Assembly: GCF_018130065.1 (NCBI RefSeq)
Contig: NZ_JAFCME010000001.1
Coordinates: 62,001 to 126,000 of the forward strand
Length of the DNA stretch: 64,000 bases
Origin: Bradyrhizobium sp. AUGA SZCCT0158
GTDB taxonomy: Bacteria > Pseudomonadota > Alphaproteobacteria > Rhizobiales > Xanthobacteraceae
Direction of reading: 5' to 3'
Position 1 is the first letter of the stretch; each line of letters opens with the position of its first letter. Of the stretch, positions 45,174-53,400 are shown piece by piece. A program made the translations under genes and the position numbers. The notes beneath the pieces were generated by a model. That model saw only the letters and a list, made by a program, of their open reading frames with translations. It did no database searches and was not told the DNA's origin.

Positions 45174-45446
45174 CTTCTTTTCCCTTCGGGGCCAATCCCG
45201 CCGTTACTGCGATGCGTAGTCGCTTCTTGTCCTTGCCCACGAGCGAGTCTGCTCGACGTGAGTTCGACGAGCACTGTTGGATTTGCGATTAGTGAAATAG
45301 AATCGTCTTGTCCGAGCAGCACAGGATCGACCGCCGCATTTTCCATCGAGAATGAACTGCCTGACGGCGGTGGATCGGGTCAGGCTCTGCTTGGAAAGTC
45401 GATTGTTCTGGCGGGCCATTTATTTGGACCGCTCTGGGCATTGTGC
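45174..45446. other. Intergenic region
   Basis: About 270 bases between the SSADH-like gene and the cupin gene on the same strand. On the plus strand a frame reading FSIENELPDGGGSGQALLGK then SIVLAGHLFG looks protein-like but has no start or family; possibly a relic. Nothing else seen. Confidence 0.3.
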
Positions 45447-45803
45447 TCAGTCATAAGCGCAGACGTAGATCTTTCGCACGGTCTCGATCGTGCGCCAGAC
45501 ACCGACAAACCCCGGTTTCATCACAAAGCTGTCGCCGGCGCGGTAAGTCTTCGTCTCACCATCCTTTTCCTCAATCTCGATGAGACCCGAGATGATGTGG
45601 CAAAACTCGTAGGTTGTGCCCCTGATGGAATGGGTCTCGCCGGGCGTTGCTTCCCAGACCCCGGTTAGCACCTTCTCGCCTTTCGAAGCGTCCTGCGCCC
45701 AGGTCTTGAAGGATGGATTGCCCGAAATGAGTCGCTCCGGATCAGGCAAGGCGTTCTTTGGTGCGAAGTCCGGATTGGTGTCGATTGTAATCAGAAGTGA
45801 CAT
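45447..45803 (-). CDS. Cupin domain protein (cupin_3/DUF861, EutQ-like)
   Basis: 118 residues forming one cupin barrel: GVWEATPGETHSIRGTTYEF, then CHIISGLIEIEEKDGE and AGDSFVMKPGFVGVWRTIET. The first cupin motif has H in ETHS and E in TYEF, the second is reduced, as in the cupin_3 group (EutQ, ureidoglycolate-lyase-like). RBS AGGAAAC. Frequently found beside amino-acid and ethanolamine catabolism genes; role unknown. It follows the 2-hydroxyacid dehydrogenase gene by 15 bases, so they form one operon. Confidence 0.8.
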   Translation of the reverse strand: MSLLITIDTNPDFAPKNALPDPERLISGNPSFKTWAQDASKGEKVLTGVWEATPGETHSIRGTTYEFCHIISGLIEIEEKDGETKTYRAGDSFVMKPGFVGVWRTIETVRKIYVCAYD

Positions 45804-45818
45804 GACATTGTTTCCTGG

Positions 45819-46739
45819 TTAGTAGCCGCGCGTTCGATCGACAAGGCCGATCGGATTCTTCCCCGCGCGGTGGCGCCGGATGTTTTCTATGACGGATAGT
45901 GCGGCCGTATGCGGCTGCGTAACGGAGGCGATATGCGGCGTTATCATCACCTTCGGGTGTGACCAGAGCGCATGGCCTTCCGGCAGCGGCTCGGGGTCGG
46001 TGACATCGAGCATGGCTCCTGCAAGGCGGCCGCCGTCGAGCGCCTCAATGAGTGCGGTCTGGTCAAGCTGCGGGCCGCGGCCAACATGCAGCAGTCGCGC
46101 TCCCATCGGCAAGAACGAGAAGAGCCTTGCGTTCAGAATGCCACGGGTTTGCTCCGTCAGCGGCAGGAGACAGACCAGAATATCCGTCTCCATCAGAAAG
46201 CCGGCAAGCTGATCTTCGCCGTGAAAGCAGGTGACCCCCTCGACCACCTTTCTGCGGCTCCATGCGGCAAGAGGAAATCCAAAGGGTTTGAGACGATGGA
46301 TTGCTGCTTGCGCCAGCATCCCGAGGCCCAGGAAACCCACACGACGTTCGGTCGCCTGCGAACTGGTAAGGGCTTGCCATACGCCCCTGCTCTGCTGCTC
46401 CCGATATGCGAGCATCTCGCGATGGAGCGCCAGCACGCCAAGGACGACGTATTCTTGCATCATGCGTATGATGCCATCCTCGACCATGCGAACCACTTTC
46501 ACATGGTCGGGTATGATCTCCGGCTTGAACTGATCAACCCCTGCACCGATGGAAAAGAGCACCTCCAGACTGCGATAGCGCGAGACATCGCCCGGCACGT
46601 TCCAGGTCAGGAGGTATCTCACCTTGTCGGGGTCGATATTTTCACTACAGTGGTAGAATTCCAGATCGGGGAGCTCGCGCGCAAAGATCTGGCGGAAAAC
46701 TGCCCCTCTTGCGGCATCCGAATTGAAAAGAAACCCCAT
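45819..46739 (-). CDS. D-2-hydroxyacid dehydrogenase (glyoxylate/hydroxypyruvate reductase A type)
   Basis: 306 residues. Substrate-domain start [23 protein letters not shown](P)-binding [18 protein letters not shown], the catalytic R in [11 protein letters not shown], the E in [12 protein letters not shown] and the H in [12 protein letters not shown]. The SIGAGVDQF segment and overall length fit the GhrA branch, which reduces glyoxylate or hydroxypyruvate. Operon with the cupin gene downstream; an M20 amidohydrolase relic lies 16 bases upstream. Confidence 0.9.
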   Translation of the reverse strand: MGFLFNSDAARGAVFRQIFARELPDLEFYHCSENIDPDKVRYLLTWNVPGDVSRYRSLEVLFSIGAGVDQFKPEIIPDHVKVVRMVEDGIIRMMQEYVVLGVLALHREMLAYREQQSRGVWQALTSSQATERRVGFLGLGMLAQAAIHRLKPFGFPLAAWSRRKVVEGVTCFHGEDQLAGFLMETDILVCLLPLTEQTRGILNARLFSFLPMGARLLHVGRGPQLDQTALIEALDGGRLAGAMLDVTDPEPLPEGHALWSHPKVMITPHIASVTQPHTAALSVIENIRRHRAGKNPIGLVDRTRGY

Positions 46740-46755
46740 CGACGAACCCTTCGTG

Positions 46756-46967
46756 TCACACGGCGAGGCGCGCGCCGAGATGCTCGATCATTTGTTGGCA
46801 CGCAGCGAGTTCGCCGGTCTCGATGTACTCACAGAAGCGATGGACATGACATCGCCGGGATCGCAAATGATGGTGTCGGTGCCGGCCTGCTGATGAAGTC
46901 CAGCCGCGGCATTGAGCCCCAAAACAGGGAACGCGGCGAGCCTCGCGCGGATTTCTTCAACGTTCAT
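46756..46967 (-). pseudogene. M20 amidohydrolase (ArgE-like) reduced to its two ends
   Basis: From an ATG at 46967: MNVEEIRARLAAFPVLG, the usual N-terminus of ArgE-like deacetylases, is followed at once by AAGLHQQAGTDTIICDPGDV, which belongs to their C-terminal region (GLFQ.AGIPT..CGPG). After a one-base shift near 46830 the end [19 protein letters not shown], then ARLAV and a stop at 46756, is again family-like. About 300 codons in the middle, including all metal ligands, are gone. Clear internal deletion plus frameshift. Confidence 0.7.
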
Positions 46968-47129
46968 GGGCCCCACTCTGCCAACGCAGTTCGCTGGATA
47001 TCGACAGCGTAACCGCAAGCAGGAGCTTTCCCTGCCGAATTGCGTTGCGCTATAGGCCGAAGATTTCGAAGACTTGCCCAAAACAGGTGAAACCTGCTGC
47101 CTTTCCGTGCAATGCTGCGGCAAACACGT

Positions 47130-47152
47130 CTGCTGCCATAATCCGGCAGCAG
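47130..47152. promoter_or_regulatory. Perfect inverted repeat, candidate operator
   Basis: CTGCTGCC (47130-47137), 7 bases, GGCAGCAG (47145-47152), 55 bases before the double-GNAT gene at 47207. No T run follows, so an operator or RNA hairpin is more likely than a terminator. Confidence 0.4.
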
Positions 47153-47206
47153 GATTAGAAGGCCCGACAAGCCATAGACTTTGGCATTCCGCGAAGGGAC
47201 GGATGA

Positions 47207-48085
47207 ATGGGACGATCGGTACGCCTGAAGTCCTTCGAACTAGTCGCGCGGGACATTCGCGAAGTTGATGTGAAGCTGCTCCACGCTCTCTCGATTGCGG
47301 TTGGCTGGCCGCATCGGCCCAAGGACTGGAATTTCCTGCGCCGCGCCGGTCAGGGCATCGTCGCTGTTGACGGCATCGGGCGCGTTTTCGGAAGCGCGAT
47401 GTGGTTCCCGCACGGACCCGAATTCGCCACCATCGGCCTGGTAATCACATCGCCGCGCACCCAAGCACAAGGTAGTGGCCGATGGCTCATGGAACAGGTG
47501 TTCGAACGGTGCGGCGATCGAAATTTGAGCCTGAACTCGACCGATGCCGCCTATCATCTTTATCTTTCGCTGGGCTTCAGCAAGGAAGCGGTCGTGTATC
47601 AGTGGCAAGGAGAGGTCGTATCATCCCTCCCTGCGGTGCCAGTTCTGGACGGTGAACTGAGGTCGCTGTCAGCCGAAAATCTTCAGGAGATCGCAGCGCT
47701 CGATGAGCGTGCGTTCGGAACAAACCGCCAGAAGCTGCTTGCATTGCTTTCGGAAGGTGCGTCAATCTGCGTTCTGAGCCGCGGCGACGAGATCGTCGGC
47801 TACTCCATGAAGCGCGAGTTCGGGCGCGGTCACGTGATCGGCCCCATCGTCGCCAGCAATGACTGTGACGCGATCCATCTCACGGCCGTGCATCTCAAGG
47901 AACTCACGGGACGGTTCGCCCGCGTCGATACGCGCGAGCAGACGGGTCTATTTGCTGACTATCTTCAGCAGAGCCGCCTCGGGATAAGCGAGACGGTCAT
48001 AACTATGTCCAAGGGACGGCGATTCCTGAACCGAAAGGAAAACGAGCCGTGGGTTTACGGATTGGCCGGTCACGCGTTGAGCTGA
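47207..48085 (+). CDS. Double-GNAT acetyltransferase (YitH/Acetyltransf_18 type)
   Basis: 292 residues. First GNAT domain with the acetyl-CoA loop SPRTQAQGSGRWLMEQVFER, second half with MKREFGRGHVIGPIVASNDC. Same two-domain plan as the protein from 30158-31030 and shared phrases (LNST, GRGHVIGP), so they are paralogues at both ends of the island. RBS AAGGGACGG. The MOSC gene follows 54 bases later. Probable N-acetylation of an amine or amino acid; substrate unknown. Confidence 0.8.
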   Translation: MGRSVRLKSFELVARDIREVDVKLLHALSIAVGWPHRPKDWNFLRRAGQGIVAVDGIGRVFGSAMWFPHGPEFATIGLVITSPRTQAQGSGRWLMEQVFERCGDRNLSLNSTDAAYHLYLSLGFSKEAVVYQWQGEVVSSLPAVPVLDGELRSLSAENLQEIAALDERAFGTNRQKLLALLSEGASICVLSRGDEIVGYSMKREFGRGHVIGPIVASNDCDAIHLTAVHLKELTGRFARVDTREQTGLFADYLQQSRLGISETVITMSKGRRFLNRKENEPWVYGLAGHALS

Positions 48086-48139
48086 AGCTGACGTCTGCCC
48101 AGGCCCAGGTCGTCTACCAGGTGTGAGGCTCAAGCTCCC

Positions 48140-48853
48140 ATGAAGGGTAAAGTCGCGGAACTCTGGCGCTATCCGGTGAGCTCCATGGCAGGCGAACAGC
48201 TCGCCGTTGCGAGCGTCGAGGCAGGCGGGATCGCCGGCGACCGGATCTGGGGAGTGCTCGATGCAGCAACCGGCCGCATCGCCTCCCCTGGACGGGAAAA
48301 GCACTTCATCAGCGTGCCGCGCGCGCATGCCAAGATCGCTGATGGTGGCGTCGCCGTTTCGGTCGATGGCAGGAGTTGGGCTGACCCAGAAGACGCCTCG
48401 ATGCGGGACGCCTTGTCGACGACCTTCGGCTTCAAGCCGATGCTGAAGCCGTTCGACCCCATCGGATCGGGCGGTTTCCGTCCTCGCTACGAGCACGCGC
48501 CGATCCATCTCTTGACCACGGCTGCACTGCGCAGCCTTGGCCGAGAATTGCCCGACAGCGTCATCGACACGCGCCGCTTCCGTCCGAACATTCTTGTCGA
48601 CTGGCAAGATGAGGACGAGGCGATGCCTGAAAAAGACTGGATCGGCCGGGAGATCAGAATCGGAGAGGTCGTGTTGCGGGGCAAGAAGCCCTGCGGACGC
48701 TGCGGCTTCATCACGATCGAGCAGGATCGCTTGCCGCTGGACGTCGAAATCCTGCGCAGAGTGGTCAAGCATCACGGTCGTGATTTCGGGATTTATTGCG
48801 ACGTCGTGTTTCCCGGTCACGTGACAGCCGGCGCGGTGGTCACCGTTGCGTAA
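48140..48853 (+). CDS. MOSC domain protein (molybdenum cofactor-binding type)
   Basis: 237 residues: MOSC_N beta barrel (GKVAELWRYPVSSMAGEQLA, GDRIWGVLDAATGR), then the MOSC domain with DTRRFRPNILVDW and the cysteine-containing KKPCGRCGFITIEQD, matching the C-x2-C Moco-ligand region of YcbX/mARC proteins. Such enzymes reduce N-hydroxylated compounds using molybdenum cofactor. An N-terminal or C-terminal ferredoxin domain is absent, so an external electron donor is needed. Confidence 0.88.
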   Translation: MKGKVAELWRYPVSSMAGEQLAVASVEAGGIAGDRIWGVLDAATGRIASPGREKHFISVPRAHAKIADGGVAVSVDGRSWADPEDASMRDALSTTFGFKPMLKPFDPIGSGGFRPRYEHAPIHLLTTAALRSLGRELPDSVIDTRRFRPNILVDWQDEDEAMPEKDWIGREIRIGEVVLRGKKPCGRCGFITIEQDRLPLDVEILRRVVKHHGRDFGIYCDVVFPGHVTAGAVVTVA

Positions 48854-48901
48854 ACTCCAGTCTAGCTAGTAGTAGCGCAATGCGTTCTCCGATATCCACC
48901 C

Positions 48902-49321
48902 TTATGATCCATCACGACAGACACTTAGCATGTAGATGCCAAGCCCGTTTATCCCGATCAGGGCGTAGGGATCTTCCACTCCTTGTTCGCGCAGCCATTT
49001 GATTTGCAGGTCATAGGCCTGGCGTTCGTAAGCGGCAATACAAGGCAGGTCCATGTTGTTGGACCTCTGCACGTGATGCACCAGTTCGTGCAGCAGGGCG
49101 CTCTTCTGCCGTAGATCATCAGGGCGCCATGCCTGCGGCAGGTAAATTACACCTTCGGTGCGATTATAGAGCGCCTGCAACTCCAGCCCGCTATTATCCG
49201 GCGCGCCATATCGCATCGCCATTTCCGTTGGGGTTACGAGATGGATCGGCGGATGATCGGGAGCCGACAAACCAGTCTGGGCAATAATCCATGCAATGTA
49301 GGTGGCGATCAGACTATTCAA
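48902..49321 (-). CDS. DUF6647 family putative zincin metalloprotein
   Basis: 139 residues from a TTG at 49321 with GAGG eight bases upstream. A hydrophobic start NSLIATYIAWIIAQTGLSAP could be a signal peptide or anchor. The central HELVHHVQ is the HExxH zinc motif, followed by a conserved AYERQAYDLQIKWL helix. Small rhizobial proteins with this plan are grouped as DUF6647; proteolytic activity is not shown. Monocistronic, convergent with the MOSC gene. Confidence 0.75.
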   Translation of the reverse strand: MNSLIATYIAWIIAQTGLSAPDHPPIHLVTPTEMAMRYGAPDNSGLELQALYNRTEGVIYLPQAWRPDDLRQKSALLHELVHHVQRSNNMDLPCIAAYERQAYDLQIKWLREQGVEDPYALIGINGLGIYMLSVCRDGS

Positions 49322-49447
49322 AGCGCGTCCTCATTTTGGAAACTGCATTTCGGTGGAGCCACGTACGAAGATCCTCGTTGCGGCGGCGGCGTTGAGCGTC
49401 TCGCCAAATCTCGACCGAGCACGACTGTTCGGCTCGCCTTGCATGCT

Positions 49448-49570
49448 TCACTCCTGGTGTCCTTGCGTGTCTGTCGCAGAGGGTCGCGACGCGTCGAGGA
49501 CGGTGGCGCCGATGACATGAGCAATACCAAATCCGATCAGGATCAAGGCTATCAGCCAGCGTCCTCCCAT
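49448..49570 (-). CDS. Very small membrane protein
   Basis: 40 residues from the ATG at 49570: MGGRWLIALILIGFGIAHVI, then a polar tail ending DTQGHQE. The strong RBS GGAGGAGCTCGAACG and single helix make it a credible micro-protein. It lies between two other leftward small genes that follow a repeated promoter module. Confidence 0.5.
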   Translation of the reverse strand: MGGRWLIALILIGFGIAHVIGATVLDASRPSATDTQGHQE

Positions 49571-49674
49571 CGTTCGAGCTCCTCCGGCACTGATCGCCTG
49601 GATCAACGCGTTCCGATGCATCCGCCGAGGGTGGCGGACAGGGAGTTGACATCTCCGGAGGTGAGATCGTCCGA

Positions 49675-49881
49675 TCAACCACCATTGGAAAAGCCGAATG
49701 TCATGTCGTGGAAATTCTCCACCGGAAGATTTTTGATCTGACGGTGCATCTCAGAGACGTCGATGCTCACGCGTTTGGTGGAGTCGATGTCCGCCGCAAC
49801 AGTTGGAGTGGAGAAGAAAACCAGCTTCAAGCCGAATCCAACCACGATGCCCGTCACGATAGGGATAGCGGAATTGCGCAT
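49675..49881 (-). CDS. Small exported hypothetical protein downstream of module copy 1
   Basis: 68 residues from the ATG at 49881 with RBS GGAGAACTT, which is the 3' end of the repeated leader. Hydrophobic N-terminus NSAIPIVTGIVVGFGLKLVF, a cut site near TPTVAA, then DIDSTKRVSIDVSEMHRQIK and NLPVENFHDMTF. Probably periplasmic. I associate this pattern with a small rhizobial protein family of unknown function. Confidence 0.65.
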   Translation of the reverse strand: MRNSAIPIVTGIVVGFGLKLVFFSTPTVAADIDSTKRVSIDVSEMHRQIKNLPVENFHDMTFGFSNGG

Positions 49882-50005
49882 AAGTTCTCCGATTTGTGCG
49901 ACCGGAATGTCCCGGCACGACGTCACGTGAAACCAATTGAGGTCTGTCGCCGTCGTGGCCGGCGCTAGCCAGGCGTCACGCAGGCGTTGCTTGCTCGACG
50001 GTCGC
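49882..50005 (-). promoter_or_regulatory. Repeated promoter-leader module, copy 1
   Basis: On the minus strand three direct repeats of 11 bases at 49958-49990 (GCAACGCCTGC, GTGACGCCTGG, CTAGCGCCGGC) are followed by CACGACGGCGACAGACCTCA and by GTGCCGGGACATTCCGGTCG, then AAATCGGAG and the ATG at 49881. The same order and spacing occurs in copies 2-4. Its upstream edge overlaps the 3' end of the 49976 gene. The CCGGGAC/TTCCGG part can form a leader hairpin. Confidence 0.7.
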
Positions 50006-50185
50006 GATCAGGTGCCGGTGTCGATGGATGACGTGCGCCGCCCTAAGGCGCCTCGAATAATGAAGAGCGTTCAGGAAGGCCGCAAAAATCGATCTGAACC
50101 TGGCTGCGAGACCGCAATTGGTAGCGAAAGGAAATTCCGTCGGATTGTCGGCGGCTCCAATGAAATTGCGCCGTTGAAGTGGCAT
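49976..50185 (-). CDS. Small hypothetical protein downstream of module copy 2
   Basis: 69 residues from the ATG at 50185 with RBS CAGGAG; an in-frame ATG at 50242 sits where the module places the start codon in the other copies and would add 19 residues. Contains FRSIFAAFLNALHYSRRLRA then HVIHRHRHLI, a helix rich in R/H reminiscent of DUF1127-like rhizobial proteins. Its stop codon lies inside the first 11-bp repeat of copy 1. Confidence 0.55.
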   Translation of the reverse strand: MPLQRRNFIGAADNPTEFPFATNCGLAARFRSIFAAFLNALHYSRRLRAAHVIHRHRHLIATVEQATPA

Positions 50186-50242
50186 CGCTTGCTCCTGGCA
50201 TTGTGGCTTCGTGCTGCACGGTTGTGTCGTACTCGTATGCAT

Positions 50243-50371
50243 CTTACGGGCGATTTTCGGTCGCAATGTTCGGCACCCGCTGGCGTGACAGCACTTGAAG
50301 CCTGCCGCCGTCGTCATCGGCGTTAGCCTGGCGTGACCGTGGCGTTAAATTTGCTCGGCAGACCGTGAAAC
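50243..50371 (-). promoter_or_regulatory. Repeated promoter-leader module, copy 2
   Basis: Minus strand: repeats TTAACGCCACG, GTCACGCCAGG, CTAACGCCGAT (50316-50348), then GACGACGGCGGCAGGCTTCA, GTCACGC and GCGACCGAAAATCG before the ATG at 50242. The upstream flank TTTCACGGTCTGCCGAGC is shared with copy 4. It lies between the small leftward gene and the rightward SARP-type regulator gene, so the repeat block could control both. Confidence 0.7.
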
Positions 50372-50380
50372 GTGTAATAT
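50351..50380 (+). promoter_or_regulatory. Candidate promoter of the SARP-type regulator
   Basis: TTGCTC (50351-50356), 18 bases, TAATAT (50375-50380), then RBS GGAAGGG (50388-50394) and the GTG at 50402. The triple 11-bp repeat ends two bases upstream of the -35, the position from which an activator or autoregulator would act. Confidence 0.5.
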
Positions 50381-50401
50381 CTGCCCTGGAAGGGCATCAC
50401 T

Positions 50402-53400
50402 GTGCGAATTTCGCGTGCGCCAATGGACGGCGCTTCGTCTCCGATATTTCATCTTTCATTGCTGGGCGGCTTCGAGCTGACCGGACCGTTGGGCGTTGTC
50501 GATCTGCCGAGCAAGAAGCTTGCCGGCTTGTTGGCCTATCTGGCCTGCAACGCGCCGCGTCCGCAGTCGCGTGAGAAGCTGTCGGCGCTGCTGTGGGGCT
50601 CCCATTTCGACGCCCAGGCCAAGCAGAACCTGCGCCAGGCCCTGTTCCGGCTGCGCAAGGTGCTCGGCGAGGATGCTCTCGAAAGCGACGGCGAGGTCGT
50701 ATCGCTGAATCCGGCGGCCGTTCGATGCGACGTCGGCTGGTTCGAGGCCCTGGTCCGTGACGGCAGCCGTGACGCGTTGAGCGCGGCCGCCGATCTCTAC
50801 CGGGGCCGGTTGATCGACGACGTTACCGTAGGCGAAGAGCGCTGGAACGAATGGCTGACTGCTGAGCGTGAGAGATTGCTTGAACTCGCCCTTGGCGCCA
50901 TGGTGGGGCTTGGCGAACAGGAGCTGGCCGCCGGCCGCGCCGAACAGGCTCTGAAGGCCGGCCAGCGCGCCATCGTACTCAACGACATGCGCGAAGACGC
51001 CCATCGGCTGATCGTTCGGGCGCTGGCCGCCACGGGACGCAAGGCCGAGGCGCTCAAGCATTACCAGGACCTCGTTGCACTGCTCAGGCGCGAGCTGAAC
51101 ACCGAGCCCGATGCGGCGACCAGGTCGCTCGTCGCCGGGTTACGCAGCACGCAATCGGCAAGCGGATCGCCCGCCGTCAGGGAGATCGCCAATCCCCCGC
51201 TGCCGGCGGTGACGGAGCTGCCTATTGCCGATATGAGGGACAACCCCGAGCAGGAGATCGGCGCCGAGAGCGCCATACCGCTGAGCAATTCGCCATCGGC
51301 TGCGGCGGCGTTTGGCTCGGGCAGTTCCGAGCGACGACAGCTCACGATCATGGCGTGCAACATCGTCGATTCGATGGCTCTCTCGGCACGTCTCGACCCC
51401 GAGCACATGCGGGAACTGGTCACGGCTTTCCACGAGGCGATCGACGATGTGGTGTCGCGCTTCGATGGATTTGTCGCCCAGTATCTCGGTGATGGCGCGC
51501 TGGTCTATTTCGGCTACCCTGCGGCCGATGAGCATGACACGGAGCAGGCCGTGCGCGCCGGCCTTGCGATCCTGGACACCGTCCGCACGCTAAAGGCTGG
51601 TTCCGGCGTACCCCTTCAGGCGCGTATCGGCATCGCCACCGGATTGGTCGTCGTCGGCGAGCAGCTCGGGACTGGCGATATCGCAAAGCGCGTTGCGATC
51701 GGCGGGACGCCGAACCTGGCGGCGAGGCTGCAGGCCGCGGCACCGCCGGGCGAGGTCGTTATTGCGGCCAGCACGTGGCGGCTGGTCGGGCGGATGTTCG
51801 ACTGCCACGCCTTGGCGGCGATCGACATGGAGGGCCTGCCGCAGCCGGTCGAGGCGTGGCAGGTGCGCGGCGAAGCCGCCGGCGTCAGCCGCTTCGAGGC
51901 GCGTCGCTCCCGTGCGCAGTCCGCACTGGTCGGCCGGCAGGAGGAGATCGAGCTGCTGCTGCGCCGCTGGGATCAGGCCAAGCTCGGCGAAGGGCGGGTC
52001 GTGCTGCTCTCCGGAGAGCCCGGCATCGGCAAGTCGCGGATTTCTGAAACCCTGCTGGTCAGGCTCGAGGGCGAGCCGCATGCTCGACTTCGCTATTTCT
52101 GTTCTCCACACCATACGCAGAGCCCGCTCTACCCGTTGATTACGCAGCTCGAGCAGGCTGCGGGATTTGAGCCAGGCAGCGACCCCAGCGCGAAGTTCGA
52201 CAAATTGGAGGCCCTGCTCAGGCCGACGGCGAAAAACCTGCGCCGCGACGTGGCGCTGATCGCCGAACTGTTGGGGGTGCCAGCGGACGAGCGCTATCCG
52301 GCCCCGGAGGTCGGCCCGCAGCAGAAGCGGGAGATGACCCTCACCGCGATTCTCGATCAACTCGTCGGCGCCGCGGCGCAGGGCGCCGTGCTGATCCTCG
52401 TCGAGGACGCCCACTGGATTGATCCGACATCACAGGATTTGCTCGAACGGATGGTTGCCCGTGCCGCCGGCCTGCCGGTACTGCTGGTAGTCACGGGGCG
52501 GCCGGAGCTTCGGCCGAACTGGGTCGGTGAACCGCATGTGTCGATGCTGCCCTTGAACCGCCTCGGCCGTCGCGACAGCGCCGGCATCATTGCCGGCGTC
52601 GCCAGGGACAAGGCGCTGCCCGACGCGGTCGTCGATCAGGTCCTCGCGCGCGCAGATGGCGTGCCGCTGTTCATCGAGGAACTGACCAGCGCGCTGATCG
52701 AGAGCGGCGTCCTGCGCGAGACCGACGAGGGCTATGCGCTCGACGGGCCGCTGCCGGAACTCGCCATTCCAGCGACGCTGCAGGCATCGCTGGTGGCGCG
52801 CCTCGATCGCCTCGCCGCGGTCAAGGACGTGGCGCAGATCGGCGCCGCTATCGGAAGGGAGTTCTCCCACGAGATGATCGCCGCGGTGTCAGCCATGACC
52901 CCGATCGATCTCGACGCGGCGCTCGAGCGGCTGACGGCATCTGGTCTCATCTTTCGCAGCGGTTCGCCTCCGATAGCAACTTACTCGTTCAAACATGCAC
53001 TGGTGCAGGACGCCGCCTACGCCACCTTGGTCAAGAACCGGCGGCAGTTGTTGCACGCGCGCATTGTTAAGGCGCTGGAAGACCGGCTCCCCGAAACTGC
53101 CGTGTCGCAACCGGAAATTCTGGCGCATCATTGCGCGGAAGCGCTCCTCGTCGAGCCGGCCATCGGATATTGGCAAAAGGCTGGTGAACGCGCGCTACGG
53201 GGCGCAGCCATGATCGAGGCGGTCAAGCACTTGACGCACGGGATGAACCTGATTCCGAGATTGCCTGCCGGTCCCGCGCGTGATCGCAAAGAGCTAGGAG
53301 TTTGCTTGGCGCTCGCGCGAGCCACTTATTCGGTTAAAGGGCCCTGTGAGGAAACGTTACGACTGTTCTCCCGCGCCCGTGATCTGCTCGATGAGAGCGC

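Noticed and set aside
44802..45668. 288-codon plus-strand ORF
   Set aside because: Overlaps the SSADH-like and cupin genes on the other strand. Only a short middle part looks protein-like, so I mention it merely as a possible relic.
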